Source: Phanerodontia chrysosporium (taxonomy: Eukaryota > Basidiomycota > Agaricomycetes > Polyporales > Phanerochaetaceae). From it: a stretch of DNA of 25,995 nucleotides. The notes under the pieces were generated by a model, which was not told the DNA's origin, did not search any database, and worked only from the letters and a program-made list of their open reading frames with translations. The DNA is taken from positions 1 to 25,995 of the forward strand of contig MJGA01000116.1 in the NCBI GenBank assembly GCA_001910725.1, given 5' to 3'. Both the position numbers and the translations under genes were made by a program. Below are positions 9,383 through 21,979 of the stretch, in pieces. Within the stretch, counting starts at the first letter, position 1, and every line of letters begins with the position of its first letter.

Positions 9383-11613
9383 TTACGTATAGCGACGCCC
9401 TCCTACGACTGGCCGGGCTCGAAGTATGTTGCTCACAAGGCGTGCTGGGTGGTGCGCCCTCGCGAACGACGAGAAGAATACATCTGTGACGGCTTAGCTG
9501 GTGGCATTTGCGGGCGAGTGTTGTACGCACAGTAATGGACGAATATTGCCGACAGAGTGATCGTCTGATTCTGTAATGACTCAGGTTATCTGGTAAGCAC
9601 GTAAAGCGAAGGTCGGTGTACCTCTATGCGGGGTGGCGAACTGTGACCGCCTAGTCTGAGGACGATACCGCCTGGCGACGCTCAATACGACATATGTACG
9701 AGTAATTGCTTGCTCACCTGGCAGCCTTCGTGGGTCCTTGAATCTCAAGAGTAGCGCGAAGAGAGGGAACTGGTCGACCAATACGAGAGCGACGTTGAGT
9801 ATAGCGGAGGTCAACGATGTTACTAGCTGCAACTGTTCAACTGTAGCTTAAACGAATATCCAGTTTCCAAGTGACATGTGCGATACCCACTCCGGCAAAA
9901 AGAGCGTAATAGGCCAAGGTCGTCGGAAAAATGAAAGCTGCCAGCGTGAAGAGGATGGTACCGAAGAGCAGCTGGTCGAGGTCATAGCTCCAGGAATCGA
10001 CACGGTGGCGCAAGACATTGTACCGCCTTCCACGGAAGAGATTCCAGAGAGAGCTTGCGACGCCTAACTGCTGCTGGTAGACAAAACAAGAGATTTGATA
10101 GCAGAGTTGTACGTGAGCGGTCGTCAGAGCGAGTACGTCGGAACACAGCGAAATGGTAAAGGTAATGCCGCAGCTGCCAATCGCTCCGGCAACATAGACC
10201 AGCTGGGGAAGGTATGGCAGGAGAAATTGCTGCAACACTCCTGTCCGGTTTTCAGCTGAGAGGGAAAGCAACGATGGGAAACACATACTGTTCCATCCCA
10301 CGACAGCACCCAAAAGGAGATGACAGTAGAATTGACTGAGTTCGCTGTTTAGTTTGAGTCCTGCGGGCCAGTTGTTCAACCACACAAGTGCCCATTGGAG
10401 ATCATCGATGAGGAGTGTCTGGCAAGAATGTCAATCAGTCCGCGCATCGGACGGGTGGCGTAGGGTACTATACCCTTATTTGACCCTCAAGAAAATTGGC
10501 AATTGTGGTTGCATGCTCGCATATGATGGAACCTGAGGCCCAGCCGATGATGATATCATTCAGAATGAGCCAGATGCAGTTGTAAAACCTGGGAGAGGCT
10601 CATATGTTAATGTACAGGTGATTAGGGTTTCGCAGGACCTACATAACATAATTTGAAATCAACGCGGTTGTAACCAGCGGCGTCGCTTGTGGGTAGTGCT
10701 TCGGCAGCGAGAAGGTCTGCAGCAAACGGCCGGAGACTTGACTGACTAAATATTGATTAGACTAAATCGAAATGATGAATGCAGTGTGCGGCTCACAAAC
10801 TACGGAGGTTTGGAGAGCATTGAAGGCAATACGAGGAAGCGAATATTGACGCCATATCGATATAAACCCCGATAGGGCGGCCCTCCCTCGCTGAGCGAGA
10901 ATTGCAGGAAGCTGTGCATGTTTTGCGCTGTGGGCGCGCAGTGGACCATCGGCGAGCAACCGGCCGTAGTTGAGCTTCAGTTGTCAGCTGAAAACGGTGC
11001 ATCTCGGCGTACACTGTTGCCTACCTGATTTACCGTCTCGGGCCGCAGCATCGATGATGACAAAACAGGTAGGTGGCTTGGGTCAAAATCAATCAAGGCA
11101 CCGGGAGGGGTTTTATCATGGAGGACATGCCGCGGCGCACGGCAGACTGGGTCTCTGAAGAGCTGCAATTCGGCGTGTAGGGTGAACATCTGCATGCGAC
11201 GGAGGTCGGGCCTGTGGTAGAGAACGAGTCGATGGAGGGCATCTATCGAGCTGTATTGTGAGGAAGCAAACTGAACCACGCGCGATAGGGCACTTGCATG
11301 CGGGGTCGAAAAGGCTTAACGCGGGCAGCGGTTTTGCAAATGTGCAACGGCCCAAGACGACGGGGTGGCCGCCGAAGAAGGTGTCCGGAGCATCCACCCC
11401 GGATTGTGCGACAAGGCGCTGCAGATGGTTCTGCGCACGCTCGATCTGTATAGCCGTGCGAGGCTCGACGTCAGTGCGGCGGGGCGGCATGAGGGTATAG
11501 CTTACGGTGTCTGCGTCGAGAACGCCGGATACGACGACGACGGGCGACTTCCACCCGTAGATGTAGCCCGAGGAACGGAGGTCGTCTGGACAGAGCACGG
11601 GTGTCGGGCGCAT
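9383..11613 (-). CDS. GPI1: GPI1/PIG-Q, GPI-GlcNAc transferase subunit
   Basis: Gpi1 is a membrane subunit of the ER complex that transfers GlcNAc to phosphatidylinositol, the first step of GPI-anchor synthesis. The start ATG at 11613 (MRPTPVLCPDDL) precedes GYIYGWKSPVVVVSGVL, a typical N-terminus; an ATG at 11646 is also open. Diagnostic blocks follow: LVLYHRPDLRRMQ, FYNCIWLILNDIIIGWASGS, VWLNNWPAGLKLNSELSQFY, SLWNLFRGRRYNVLRHRVDS, the hydrophobic segment LFGTILFTLAAFIFPTTLAY, and DQFPLFALLLRFKDPRRLPG. Introns I can place are 11251-11320, 10419-10473, 9841-9886, 9672-9717 and 9484-9530, plus one donor just upstream of 10588. Exons between about 10,740 and 11,080 are not resolved. One in-frame TAA (9586-9588) lies near the C-terminus unless a 30-nt intron removes it. 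It is head-to-head with the Rho gene. Confidence 0.85.
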
Positions 11614-11891
11614 GGTGGTCGTCCGGGGCAGCTGCGCGAAAGGCAATCTCGATCAGAGCCGCGCATCAGAGGGCGATTAGTTCACGTGACGTGTGTGGTT
11701 GGTTCCTCGCGTGGAGGGCGAGTGCGTATGGCTGCCTTGTTCCATTAGCCTTTGTCCGCCAAAGACGTTCTGCACGCGTCTTTCGCCCCCAGATCCCAGT
11801 CAGTGGCCTCCGCACGCTCTCCTGCTCTCCCAAGTCACTGACCATAGCTATCATGCACGAACATCTCAGACGTTTCTCGCTGCGCGCTGCC

Positions 11892-12686
11892 ATGGATACT
11901 TCCACCTACCCAGCCTCATCCTCCCGAAGACCCGATGTGAAGAAGAAACTGGTTGTCGTCGGAGACGGTGCGCAGGGCATCTTTCGGTTAACCTCTTTGC
12001 CTAGTTCACAAACCTCCGCGATCCACAAGGCGGCTGTGGCAAGACTTGTTTGCTCATCGTCTACGCGGAGAACCGATTTCCCGAGGTACGACCAGCACCA
12101 CTCCTTGATCTCGAGCACATCCATATCAACGCCAACTTTCAGGCTTATGTCCCCACAGTGTTCGAGAACTATGTGACGCAAGTCAACTACGAGGGCAAGC
12201 TCGTCGAACTCGCACTGTGGGACACGGCCGGCCAGGAGGAATACGACAGGCTACGACCCCTCAGTTACCCAGAATCCGATGTCATTCTCATAGTATTCTC
12301 CATCGACTTCCCTGTCAGCCTAGCAAACGTGCAAGACAAGGTTAGTATCCGGATCCGCAACATTCATCGTCACGAGATCTCATTCGTGGCCCTAGTGGTA
12401 CCCAGAGGTTGCGCATTTCTGCGAGGGAACCCCATTGATCCTCGTGGGAACCAAGATCGATCTACGACGGGACGAACAGACAAAGCGAATGCTCAGTGCG
12501 CAGGGCCAGACACCAATAACGCCAGAGCAGGGCGCTGCCGTCGCACGCGAGATTGGAGCCAAGTATATCGAATGTTCAGCGAAGCAGGGAACAGGTGTAC
12601 AGGAGGTGTTTGCACTCGCGCTGAAGGAGAGCATGCGGGGCCGGTGGGGGAAGATGGTGAAGCAGCGACGGTGTGTCATCACTTGA
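11892..12686 (+). CDS. Rho-family small GTPase
   Basis: Rho GTPases switch actin organisation, polarity and wall synthesis at the plasma membrane. Four exons (11892-11967, 12030-12085, 12143-12340, 12396-12686) give 206 aa. Visible motifs are the P-loop GDGGCGKT (residues 24-31), switch I with YVPTVFENY, switch [18 protein letters not shown], the TKID guanine-specificity motif in [17 protein letters not shown], the Rho insert region, ECSAK, a short basic stretch (GKMVKQRR) and a C-terminal CAAX box, CVIT. The Gln of DTAGQ needed for hydrolysis is present. The second intron (12086-12142) is a multiple of three and stop-free, so a retained-intron reading stays open. Switch regions resemble the RhoA/Rho1 group, but the divergent C-terminal half stops me from naming Rho1, Rho2 or Rho3. 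Confidence 0.92.
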
Positions 12687-12798
12687 AGAACGCGGACTCC
12701 CTTTCATTGCTGTCTCTTTGGACTCTTTCTCCTGTATGTCATTTATAATCTATCTCTGCATGGTAGACAGTTGCTTTCTAGGATTGTATTCACAGTGT

Positions 12799-13475
12799 TC
12801 ATTCCTCTTTGCTCTGATATAAACGGATTATGAAGCGGTTGTGGACCTTGTTGAAGACGGAAGCCAAGTAGCAAAACACAGCGAGGACGGACAAGGCGGT
12901 ACCCATCTGGACAAATGCAAGGTCACCTGACAATCCAACAGGGATAACGAACGGAACGTCTTGGTCCGGAGATGTGGTGGATATCGGTATCGTGTATGTA
13001 TCTACGAGAGATCGTGAGCTGAGAGATAACCGGAGTATGACAAGGACATACGCTGTCCCTCTCCGCACTGCCACAACGCCTGAGGCGGCGAGACATACGA
13101 TACTGCGTATGCTTCTTCCCGTTTTGTGTTTAATGGGCGACCATACCGACCATGCAGAGGGAGCGCGACGTGGGCCGTCCCTGCGACGTCCGACGGTAAA
13201 TGGACGTTGAGACGCAGCAATGTGGTGCGATAATCCACGGCTGACAGAGGACGTTCGAGATCTGGGTGCGTGTCGATGGTGTATGCGAATCTGTCAGAGT
13301 GTAGGTCGAGCTCATAGGGGTCTGCGAACACGTCTGGCGGGAGCGTGTAGTCGAGATGCAGGGTGTGACAGCCAACCGGGCGACGCCATTCTAGTCTGGT
13401 GTCATGCGTAAAGTGGAAGCCTACGTTATTGTCGACAGAGGATGCGATGCTGGCTGTGCCCGCCGTGGAGGTCAT
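12799..13475 (-). CDS. PBN1: PIG-X/Pbn1, GPI mannosyltransferase I stabilising subunit
   Basis: PIG-X (yeast Pbn1) is an ER membrane protein that stabilises the catalytic PIG-M/Gpi14 subunit, which adds the first mannose to the GPI anchor. Two exons, 13475-13052 and 13001-12799, with one intron (GTATGT...CTCGTAG), give 208 aa in frame. The lumenal domain shows the family's pattern: RLEWRRPVGCHTLHLDYTLP, then YELDLHSDRFAYTIDTHPDLERP, then VALPLHGRYGRPL. The C-terminus has one membrane-spanning helix (GTALSVLAVFCYLASVF) and a short basic tail. The ATG at 13475 is chosen because upstream in-frame sequence is Arg/Lys-rich and unlike the family. It is divergent from the PFKFB gene (130 bp between start codons) and tail-to-tail with the Rho gene. 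Confidence 0.85.
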
Positions 13476-13605
13476 GGATATGGCGAGAGTTGTGTGAGCG
13501 TGTTCGCCGTCGCTCTGGATCCGCGGATCAAGCTTTGCCCGCGTCCGGGCCCGCTTCCGGCTTGGCTTCCCCCATCGTCGTCCTGCCTTACCTCTGCCCT
13601 CCACG

Positions 13606-15915
<2,310 letters not shown>

Positions 15916-16015
15916 AGAATACTCTCGTCCGATACTATCCAAGGAAGTCAATTCAAATGTGCAATATAATAACTGGAATATGCGACAACTACACAGTGGA
16001 ATCTAGTGTAGCAAC

Positions 16016-17661
16016 TCAGTTTCGTGTTGCAGCATGCCCTAAGTCAGCAAACTGAACATTGTTGACGGTCTCTATGGTAAGGGCAGTCTCTCCTGCTGGA
16101 GATTGATTGAGCCATGTCCACTTGTAGCCCGTATGGTAGCGTAGGGCGGCACCCCAACGTTTGTTCAGGCCTTCTTCTGGGTCATTCCAGCCGTCCCATT
16201 CATAGTAATTATCTGCAGGCAAACAATTGCTGCATTCGCGTGAGCACTCAGGGCAGTATGGGGAACTCCGGAATAAACTTACAAGTGCAACAGCCGAGGC
16301 GTCACCGCCTGCCCAGCATGCGGGGTGTCCTTGATACGATCCTTCTGCACGCGTGCCTGCTCGTCCACAGGCATGTCATCGTCGCCGAGGCCGGTGATAT
16401 ACATGTCGACGAGGCAGCTCGAGATCTCCCAGTCGTAGCTGAGGTGCTCGAAGAGATCGGGGCGCGCCTTGATAATCGCCCACCAGTAGCTCTGGTCGCC
16501 AAGCCATACGTCGCGGTACTTGCCAGTCTTGGGGTCCGGGGGGCCAAAGAGCGCCTCAAACGCAGGCGGGCCGAGGGCGCGGGGCCCGTCAGGCGCGTCG
16601 TGGAACGTCGACGAGTCCATGAGCCGCAGCGTGCGCAGCTTCTCGAGGTCGAGGAGCATGACGCATGAGCAGATCTTGTTTGCATCGTGCCATGTCTCTG
16701 AGTGCATGTCGGGGTGACTAGGCATGCTGATGGCAGTGTCAGGCTTCCAGCTATGGAACTGCTCCCAGAGCAGAGCCGGATCACTGATGAAGAACGCGTC
16801 GGTATCGATGAAAATGCTCCTCTTCACCGTTGGCGGGAGGATTTCGTGGATGAAAAGCTTCATGAGCCCGACTAGGTGGTTATCAGTACAGCATTTGTGA
16901 GCTTAGTTGTGACACCTACCGATGCCGGCAGAATGAATGGTGGAGACAGAGCCTTCACGTTCGACACGGTCGACCATGTCCTGCCAGGACGGCCTGTAGA
17001 AGCGAACCAAGACGTTATGCCTTGGTCTCATGACTAAGCTCAGACGTTTTTCGAGATACGTCTGCGCAGCTTCGTCGCAAATGATGTGAATATGCGTAGG
17101 ACCTGATGCGTACATGAGGATAGACTGGACATGATCATAATTCATTAGAACAGTGCCGGCGGACAAAGGCAAGAATATGACCTTCAGCAGAATTACGCCT
17201 TCGCTCGCGGAGGCTTCCGACCACATGAGAAGTGAGAATGTGACTGGATCCACTGGGACGTTCTGCATTGTGCCGACGTCTGGTACCAGCCCTGAATCAT
17301 CGTGCACTACGGGGAACCGGACAGGTACCAGCGGAGATATCGAGGCGGGTGCCTCCTCCGTAGTCTGCGGTTTGGGAGCATGGTGCCAGGGTCCTGCTGC
17401 TGGCCTTTGATGTACATGCGCCCCCGGTGGTGGAGAGATCTGCTCCCTCAGAGGTTCGTTGACCTGGGTCACGCTTTCTGCACGCTGTGAGCCGAGCATC
17501 CATATCGGCACGGCGAAAGCAGTAACAATTGCCAAGTATGCGACACGCTTGACTAGTGTCGTGCGTCGATGAAGCTCGGCAGCCTTGGTGCGCCATGGAG
17601 TGGTAGGTGTGCTTTCAAGGAATGGCGAGGTAAGTGAATGTTGTCGGGCGTGCGATGGCAT
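16016..17661 (-). CDS. Type II membrane glycosyltransferase with DTD motif
   Basis: Three exons (17661-16920, 16871-16283, 16229-16016) give 514 aa in frame. The N-terminus has a short cytosolic tail and one membrane helix (about residues 40-57, VAYLAIVTAFAVPIWML), then a Pro-rich stem, the layout of a Golgi type II transferase. The catalytic region resembles GT8/LARGE-like retaining enzymes: SILMYASGPTHIHIICD, a SIFIDTDAFF segment whose D270-T-D272 would bind metal and the nucleotide-sugar, then CSCVMLLDLEKLR and WLGDQSYWWAI. The C-terminal exon has YYEWDGWNDPEEGLNKRWG and HTGYKWTWL. The donor sugar and acceptor cannot be read from the sequence; xylosyl-, glucosyl- or galactosyl-transfer are all possible. 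The ATG at 17661 is the first one in frame before the membrane helix. Confidence 0.85.
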
Positions 17662-18189
17662 GACCGGGGATGGGCACAAAGCGCAGGTCAAGGTTGACAA
17701 AGAGGGAGTAAGAAAAGAAAGTCGAACCTGCTCTGCAAGGCTGCCTGAAATAGAACGAGAAAAGACATCATGAACCCTTGATGATGGGCTCGGACCCTCG
17801 GAGGGTCACCCCAAGTTAATCGAGGATGCGCTGCATGGATGCGTTGCTAGGGCGATGATCCTCGCTCCACGGCCGCTGGTCACCGAGGAAGCGCAAGCGG
17901 TAGCTGGAGAACGCGGGAGTCTTCCAGGATCCTCTGTATTCTGGATGCCCGCGGCCAGGTACGCCGCAATGCACACTATGCTTGATCTGCAGCGCAGAAC
18001 AGAGAGATCAGCACATAAGTCACCGGTCGTCCGGCAATCAAATGGAGTAAACGCGCAGAACCACCTCTCGCCATCAGCTTTGTGGCGCCCGTATGCTCCT
18101 TGGCCACGAACGGAAACTGTCGAACATCCAAACTGCTCGTCTTCAGATCACTCCAATCTGCAGGCTTCCTCTGCCGCTTTGCTGCAACC
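17662..18189. other. Divergent promoter region of glycosyltransferase and PNKP genes
   Basis: This 528-bp gap separates two head-to-head start codons. A plus-strand open frame (17855-18385) crosses it, but downstream of 18273 it only coincides with PNKP exon 2, and upstream it has no signature. I see no convincing TATA box. A short inverted repeat, GGACCCTCGGAGGGTC, lies at about 17791-17806. Confidence 0.4.
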
Positions 18190-20065
18190 ATGGCCTCAGC
18201 ATCTGCTCAGGGAAAAGGTTAGGTCGATGCTTTCAACCTCGTCGGTTTCCTTGACTTCCCCCGTTTCCAAAGCTCCCCCAAATCCAAGGAAACGGACGGC
18301 AGAACACCTAGACGCGGTAGAGCAGGATGCGTCTCGGAAAGAGCCCAAACGTATGCACACTATGCACAGTGTCTGTCGCTGCTGATGTTAATGGGTTCGC
18401 GACAGTTGCATCCATATTCACCAAGGGGAAGGCGACTGAGTCTGCTCAAGCACGGACCTTTCGCTGGATAGAGCCACCACTTGGACCAGCCAAAACGTGT
18501 CTACACGGGACTAACTTATCTCCGAAGGCGTCTCCCAAAGTTGCTGCCTTTGACCTCGATGGTTGCCTCATCGAGTCATCTATCGGCAAGAAGAAAGCGA
18601 AGGACGCGCCACCAAGTTTCCAGTGGTGGCGGGCCGTGGTGCCCAAGAAGCTGCAACAGGCGCATGGCGAAGGGTGAGCAGAGGTCATGGATAGTCTTAC
18701 ACGTACATGACGCGTTGCAGGTACTCTATTGTGATCGTGACGAACCAAGCTCTTCGAGGTGCAAAACAAATCCAGGAGTGGAAGGAAAAAGTGCCGCTGA
18801 TCGGTGCCGCCGTATGTCAATTTCTGCTCCGGTTCTCATCTACTCATGTACAACGCAGCTGTCGGAAGTGCCTTTCCATTTGTTTGCTGCAACTGCAAAA
18901 GACGGGTATCGTAAACCTATGCCGGGGATGTGGTATGAGCTCGAGCGTATATTTGCAAGTGAGGGCGTGACCATAGGTGTATTCTACAGCTTTACCCCTT
19001 AGAACACTCTTCTAACGGATGTGATATACGCCTACCGCAGACAAATCGGTATCCTTTTTCGTTGGTGATGCTGCCGGGCGCAAGGGCGACTTCGCAGGCA
19101 CGGATAGGAAGTGGGCACAGAACATCGATATCCCGTTCTTCACACCGGAGGCGAGCACATCTACGGGAATATATGCGCATTTATCTAGCTGACAGACCTG
19201 CGACAGGAATATTTTCTGAAGCTTGCGCCTGCTCCTTACACCCTCCAGGGCTTCCACCCTTCCTCGCTGCCTACAGACTGTGCGTCAGATATCATCTTAC
19301 TATAGGCTCACGCCGACATTCTTTTCCAGTACCACGAGTCACTCCTACCTCGACGCCCGTCGTCCCGTCGCCGAGAACGGGACCTGAAATCGTTCTATTC
19401 GTTGGGTTTCCAGCGCTGGGCAAGACTTCGTTCTATCGCGCGCACTTCTCATCCGCCGGGTACGTCCACGTGAATCAAGATATCTTGCGCACCCGCGACA
19501 AGTGTATCAAGGTTGTTGAAGAGACAATCAAGGATGGGCAAAGCTGTGTCGTCGGTGAGACCTGTGTTCTTCCCCTGTTAGCATTGGGACATAATCGCGT
19601 CGCAAGATAACACAAACAGGGATGCAGCAACAAGGAAGCATTATGTTGATCTAGCCAAGAAGCACAACGTTCCAATACGGTCATTTCATTCTGCCCGATA
19701 CCCATTTTGCTATACTCACCAGACGCGGCTTGGCCAGATGTTTCCTCTTCAACGGCACTTTCGAGCTTGCATGGCATAACAACCTTTACCGAGCTTTCAA
19801 CCTGCCTGATAGCGTCGCGTCCATAGTTGTAAGACGCTCGTTGTCTCACGTCTGCTCTTGTGTGTGCGTGTGCTCATTGTGTGCACCATGACAGCCGAAA
19901 CGCGATTTGTTACCATACAACGCGTTCACCAGCTTCCGTGCAAGCTACGAAGAGCCCAAGCTCGATGAGGGGTTCCAGGAGGTGCGGCAAGTAAACTGGG
20001 TATTTGAAGGCAGCGATGAGGAGCGACGACGATGGAATATGTGGCTGCAGATTGAAGGAAAATAG
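18190..20065 (+). CDS. PNK1: Polynucleotide kinase 3'-phosphatase (PNKP)
   Basis: PNKP restores 3'-hydroxyl and 5'-phosphate ends at DNA breaks so that they can be ligated (single-strand break repair and end joining). Eleven exons (first 18190-18217, last 19895-20065) sum to 1,326 nt and give 441 aa with no defect. The HAD phosphatase domain shows AAFDLDGCLIES (residues 82-93; nucleophile Asp85, acid Asp87), IVTNQ, YRKPMPGMW and FVGDAAGRKGDFAGTDRKWA. The kinase domain shows the P-loop GFPALGKT (281-288), DNTNRDAATRKHYVD and ELAWHNNLYRA, and ends with NWVFEGSDEERRRW. There is no FHA domain, as in other fungal enzymes. Two oddities: Cys89 replaces the usual Thr of DxDGT, and intron 6 (19151-19206) is GC-AG. 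It is convergent with PGK. Confidence 0.95.
19151..19206 (+). other. GC-AG intron in the PNKP gene
   Basis: Between TPE (ending 19150) and EYFLKL (starting 19207) the donor reads GAG|GCGAGC and the acceptor CGACAG. There is no GT donor nearby that keeps the frame, the flanking residues join as in the family, and the whole 441-aa model depends on this 56-nt intron. A CTGAC branch-like motif lies about 20 nt before the acceptor. Confidence 0.85.
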
Positions 20066-20267
20066 TAGCGTTACTTTTCGAGGCAGCTCGTTCCGGTGTA
20101 GTACGCACATTTCAAGAAGTGCTCGTATACTGCGGCCGACCAGCAGATAGTCATACCCGACTATACCTCTATATCTCTAGCAAAGTTACCAGTACAACGC
20201 TTTGATAATATTTGTACAGTAGCGCATTATTTTCCTTCCTTCATTATCACAGTCTTACTTTTTCTAG

Positions 20268-21783
20268 TCACTGCTTCTCGCTGAGCTCGGCAACACCCGG
20301 GAGCGTCTGCGACAAGACTTCAGTTTATTTCTTAGCTTTGACCGACTGTGAACGTACCTTGCCCTCGAGGAGCTCCAGGGAAGCACCGCCACCGGTAGAG
20401 ACGTGGCTGAGCTTGTCCTCAGCCTTGTGCTGCGCGACAACGGTGGCAGTATCACCACCGCCGACGATGACAGTTGCACCCTTGGCAGCGGCCTCAATGG
20501 TTGCGTCCAGGAGCGACTTGGAGCCCTCAGCGAACTTCGGGAACTCGAAGACGCCCGGAGGTCCGTTCCAGAGGATGGTCTTCGCTTCAAGCACAGTCTC
20601 GCGGAAAAGAGCACGCGACTTGGGGCCGGCGTCGAGACCCATCCAGTTGTCAGGGATGCCCTCGGCATCAGTGGCAACACCGGTCTAGATACTGTTAGCG
20701 CGGATCATCAAGCAAAGCGGAGGTTGTGTGGCGTACGTTAGCGTCCTTATCGAACTTGTCAGCAGTAATGAAGTCGACGGGGAAGACGAGCTTGATGTTG
20801 CGGGCCTTGGCTTTCTCAACGAGGGCACCGACCTTCTGTGAGCCAGCCTCATCGAAGAGCGAGGTTCCGATGGCGACGTTCTCCAGAACCTTCTTGAAGG
20901 TGAAGGCCATGCCGCCGCAGATAATGAGGGAGTTGACCTGCGGACAAATGGTAAGCTGGAAGCTATTACAGCTCGTTGTTTACATACCTTGTCGAGCATG
21001 TTCTCAATGAGCTGAATCTTGTCGGAGACCTTGGCACCACCGAGAATAGCGAGGAAGGGGCGCTCGGGATGCTCCAGAGCCTTGGCAAAGTACTCAAGCT
21101 CCTTCTTCATGAGGAAACCAGCAGCGCGCTGGGGGAGCTTGACGCCGACCATGGACGAATGCGCGCGGTGCGCGGTACCGAATGCATCGTTGACGTATAC
21201 GTCACCGAGCTTGGTGAGGCCGGCGCGGAACTCCTCGACCTTGGCGGGGTCGGCCTTGGTCTTATTTCCGGCTTTGTCCTTGACGGATCCCTCCTCTTCA
21301 ATGTGGAAGCGCAGGTTCTCGAGCAGGATGACGGATCCGGGCGCGGCACCGTTTACGGTCGCCTCTACCTCTGGCCGACGCAATCCTTGGTAAAGGTCAC
21401 CGGCTTGCCCAGGAGACCCTCGAGCTCCTTTGCGACGGGAGCAAGGGAGTACTTCTCGACGACCTTACCGTCGGGGCGGCCAAGGTGGGACATGAGAATC
21501 ACCGACTTCGCGCCTGTAACGCGTCTCCCGAGTCAAGATCCAATTACGAAGTTTGACGCGAGTTATATTACCGTTCTCGAGGGCATACTTGATGGTGGGG
21601 AGGGCCGCAACGATACGCTACAAAGAATATTGGTATCAATGATCCAGTCGCGAGAAAAAATGCACGTACAGCGGGGTTAGTGATCTTGCCATCCTGCATG
21701 GGGACATTGAAGTCGACGCGGATGAGGACGCGCTTGTCCTTGAGCTCGAGGTCGGTGATGGAGAGCTTGTTAGAGAGGGACAT
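20268..21783 (-). CDS. PGK1: Phosphoglycerate kinase, with one apparent frameshift
   Basis: PGK makes ATP and 3-phosphoglycerate from 1,3-bisphosphoglycerate in the cytosol. Exons: 21783-21670, 21617-21572, 21513-20988, 20937-20737, 20684-20358 and 20306-20268. Visible signatures are [86 protein letters not shown] and [11 protein letters not shown]; the C-terminus is [11 protein letters not shown]. The exons sum to 1,253 nt, one base short of 1,254, the length of a normal 417-residue PGK. The frame breaks at about 21371-21376, where TKDCVG should run into PEVEATV. Every other family block is intact and no stop is caused by substitution, so one missing G/C is the simplest reading. It is head-to-head with the coiled-coil gene at 21980. 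Confidence 0.95.
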
Positions 21784-21857
21784 CTTGTCGTCGTCGTCGG
21801 GGGTGAGGGGCGAAGATGGGGGATAGAGCAAAGCTAGGGTCAATCGATGCCGGAGGA

Positions 21858-21866
21858 CTTTATATA
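21858..21866 (-). promoter_or_regulatory. TATA-like box upstream of PGK
   Basis: On the minus strand this reads TATATAAAG, 75-83 bp before the PGK start codon. That is a fitting place for a strongly expressed glycolytic gene. The same 196-bp gap must also hold the promoter of the divergent gene at 21980. Confidence 0.55.
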
Positions 21867-21979
21867 CGAGGGCGGCGTAGGCCTGACTTCATCTTCCGCA
21901 TCTTGGCGCCCGCAGTGGACTCGCTCGACGCTCTCGCCGCAATCTCGACCACCGCGCCTCTCCTCGTTTCACCACAACC

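Noticed and set aside
11251..11320. A frameshift in GPI1 where the frame changes near 11277
   Set aside because: A 70-nt intron with GTTAAG donor and TACAG acceptor joins LPA to SIDALHRLVLYHRP in frame, so no indel is needed.
12050..12748. A single long reading frame as a 232-residue protein
   Set aside because: It reads through a stop-free 57-nt intron of the Rho gene at 12086-12142, then leaves the frame at the next intron. The spliced Rho model explains all conserved residues.
15916..16015. A small RNA gene between the convergent PFKFB and glycosyltransferase genes
   Set aside because: The gap is only 100 bp and AT-rich, which fits two overlapping 3' untranslated regions. I see no tRNA or snoRNA box.
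17855..18385. A 176-residue open frame upstream of PNKP as a separate gene or longer PNKP N-terminus
   Set aside because: It merges with PNKP exon 2 only by frame coincidence and has no known motif. A short first exon at 18190 with a GT-AG intron fits better, though an upstream start is not fully excluded.
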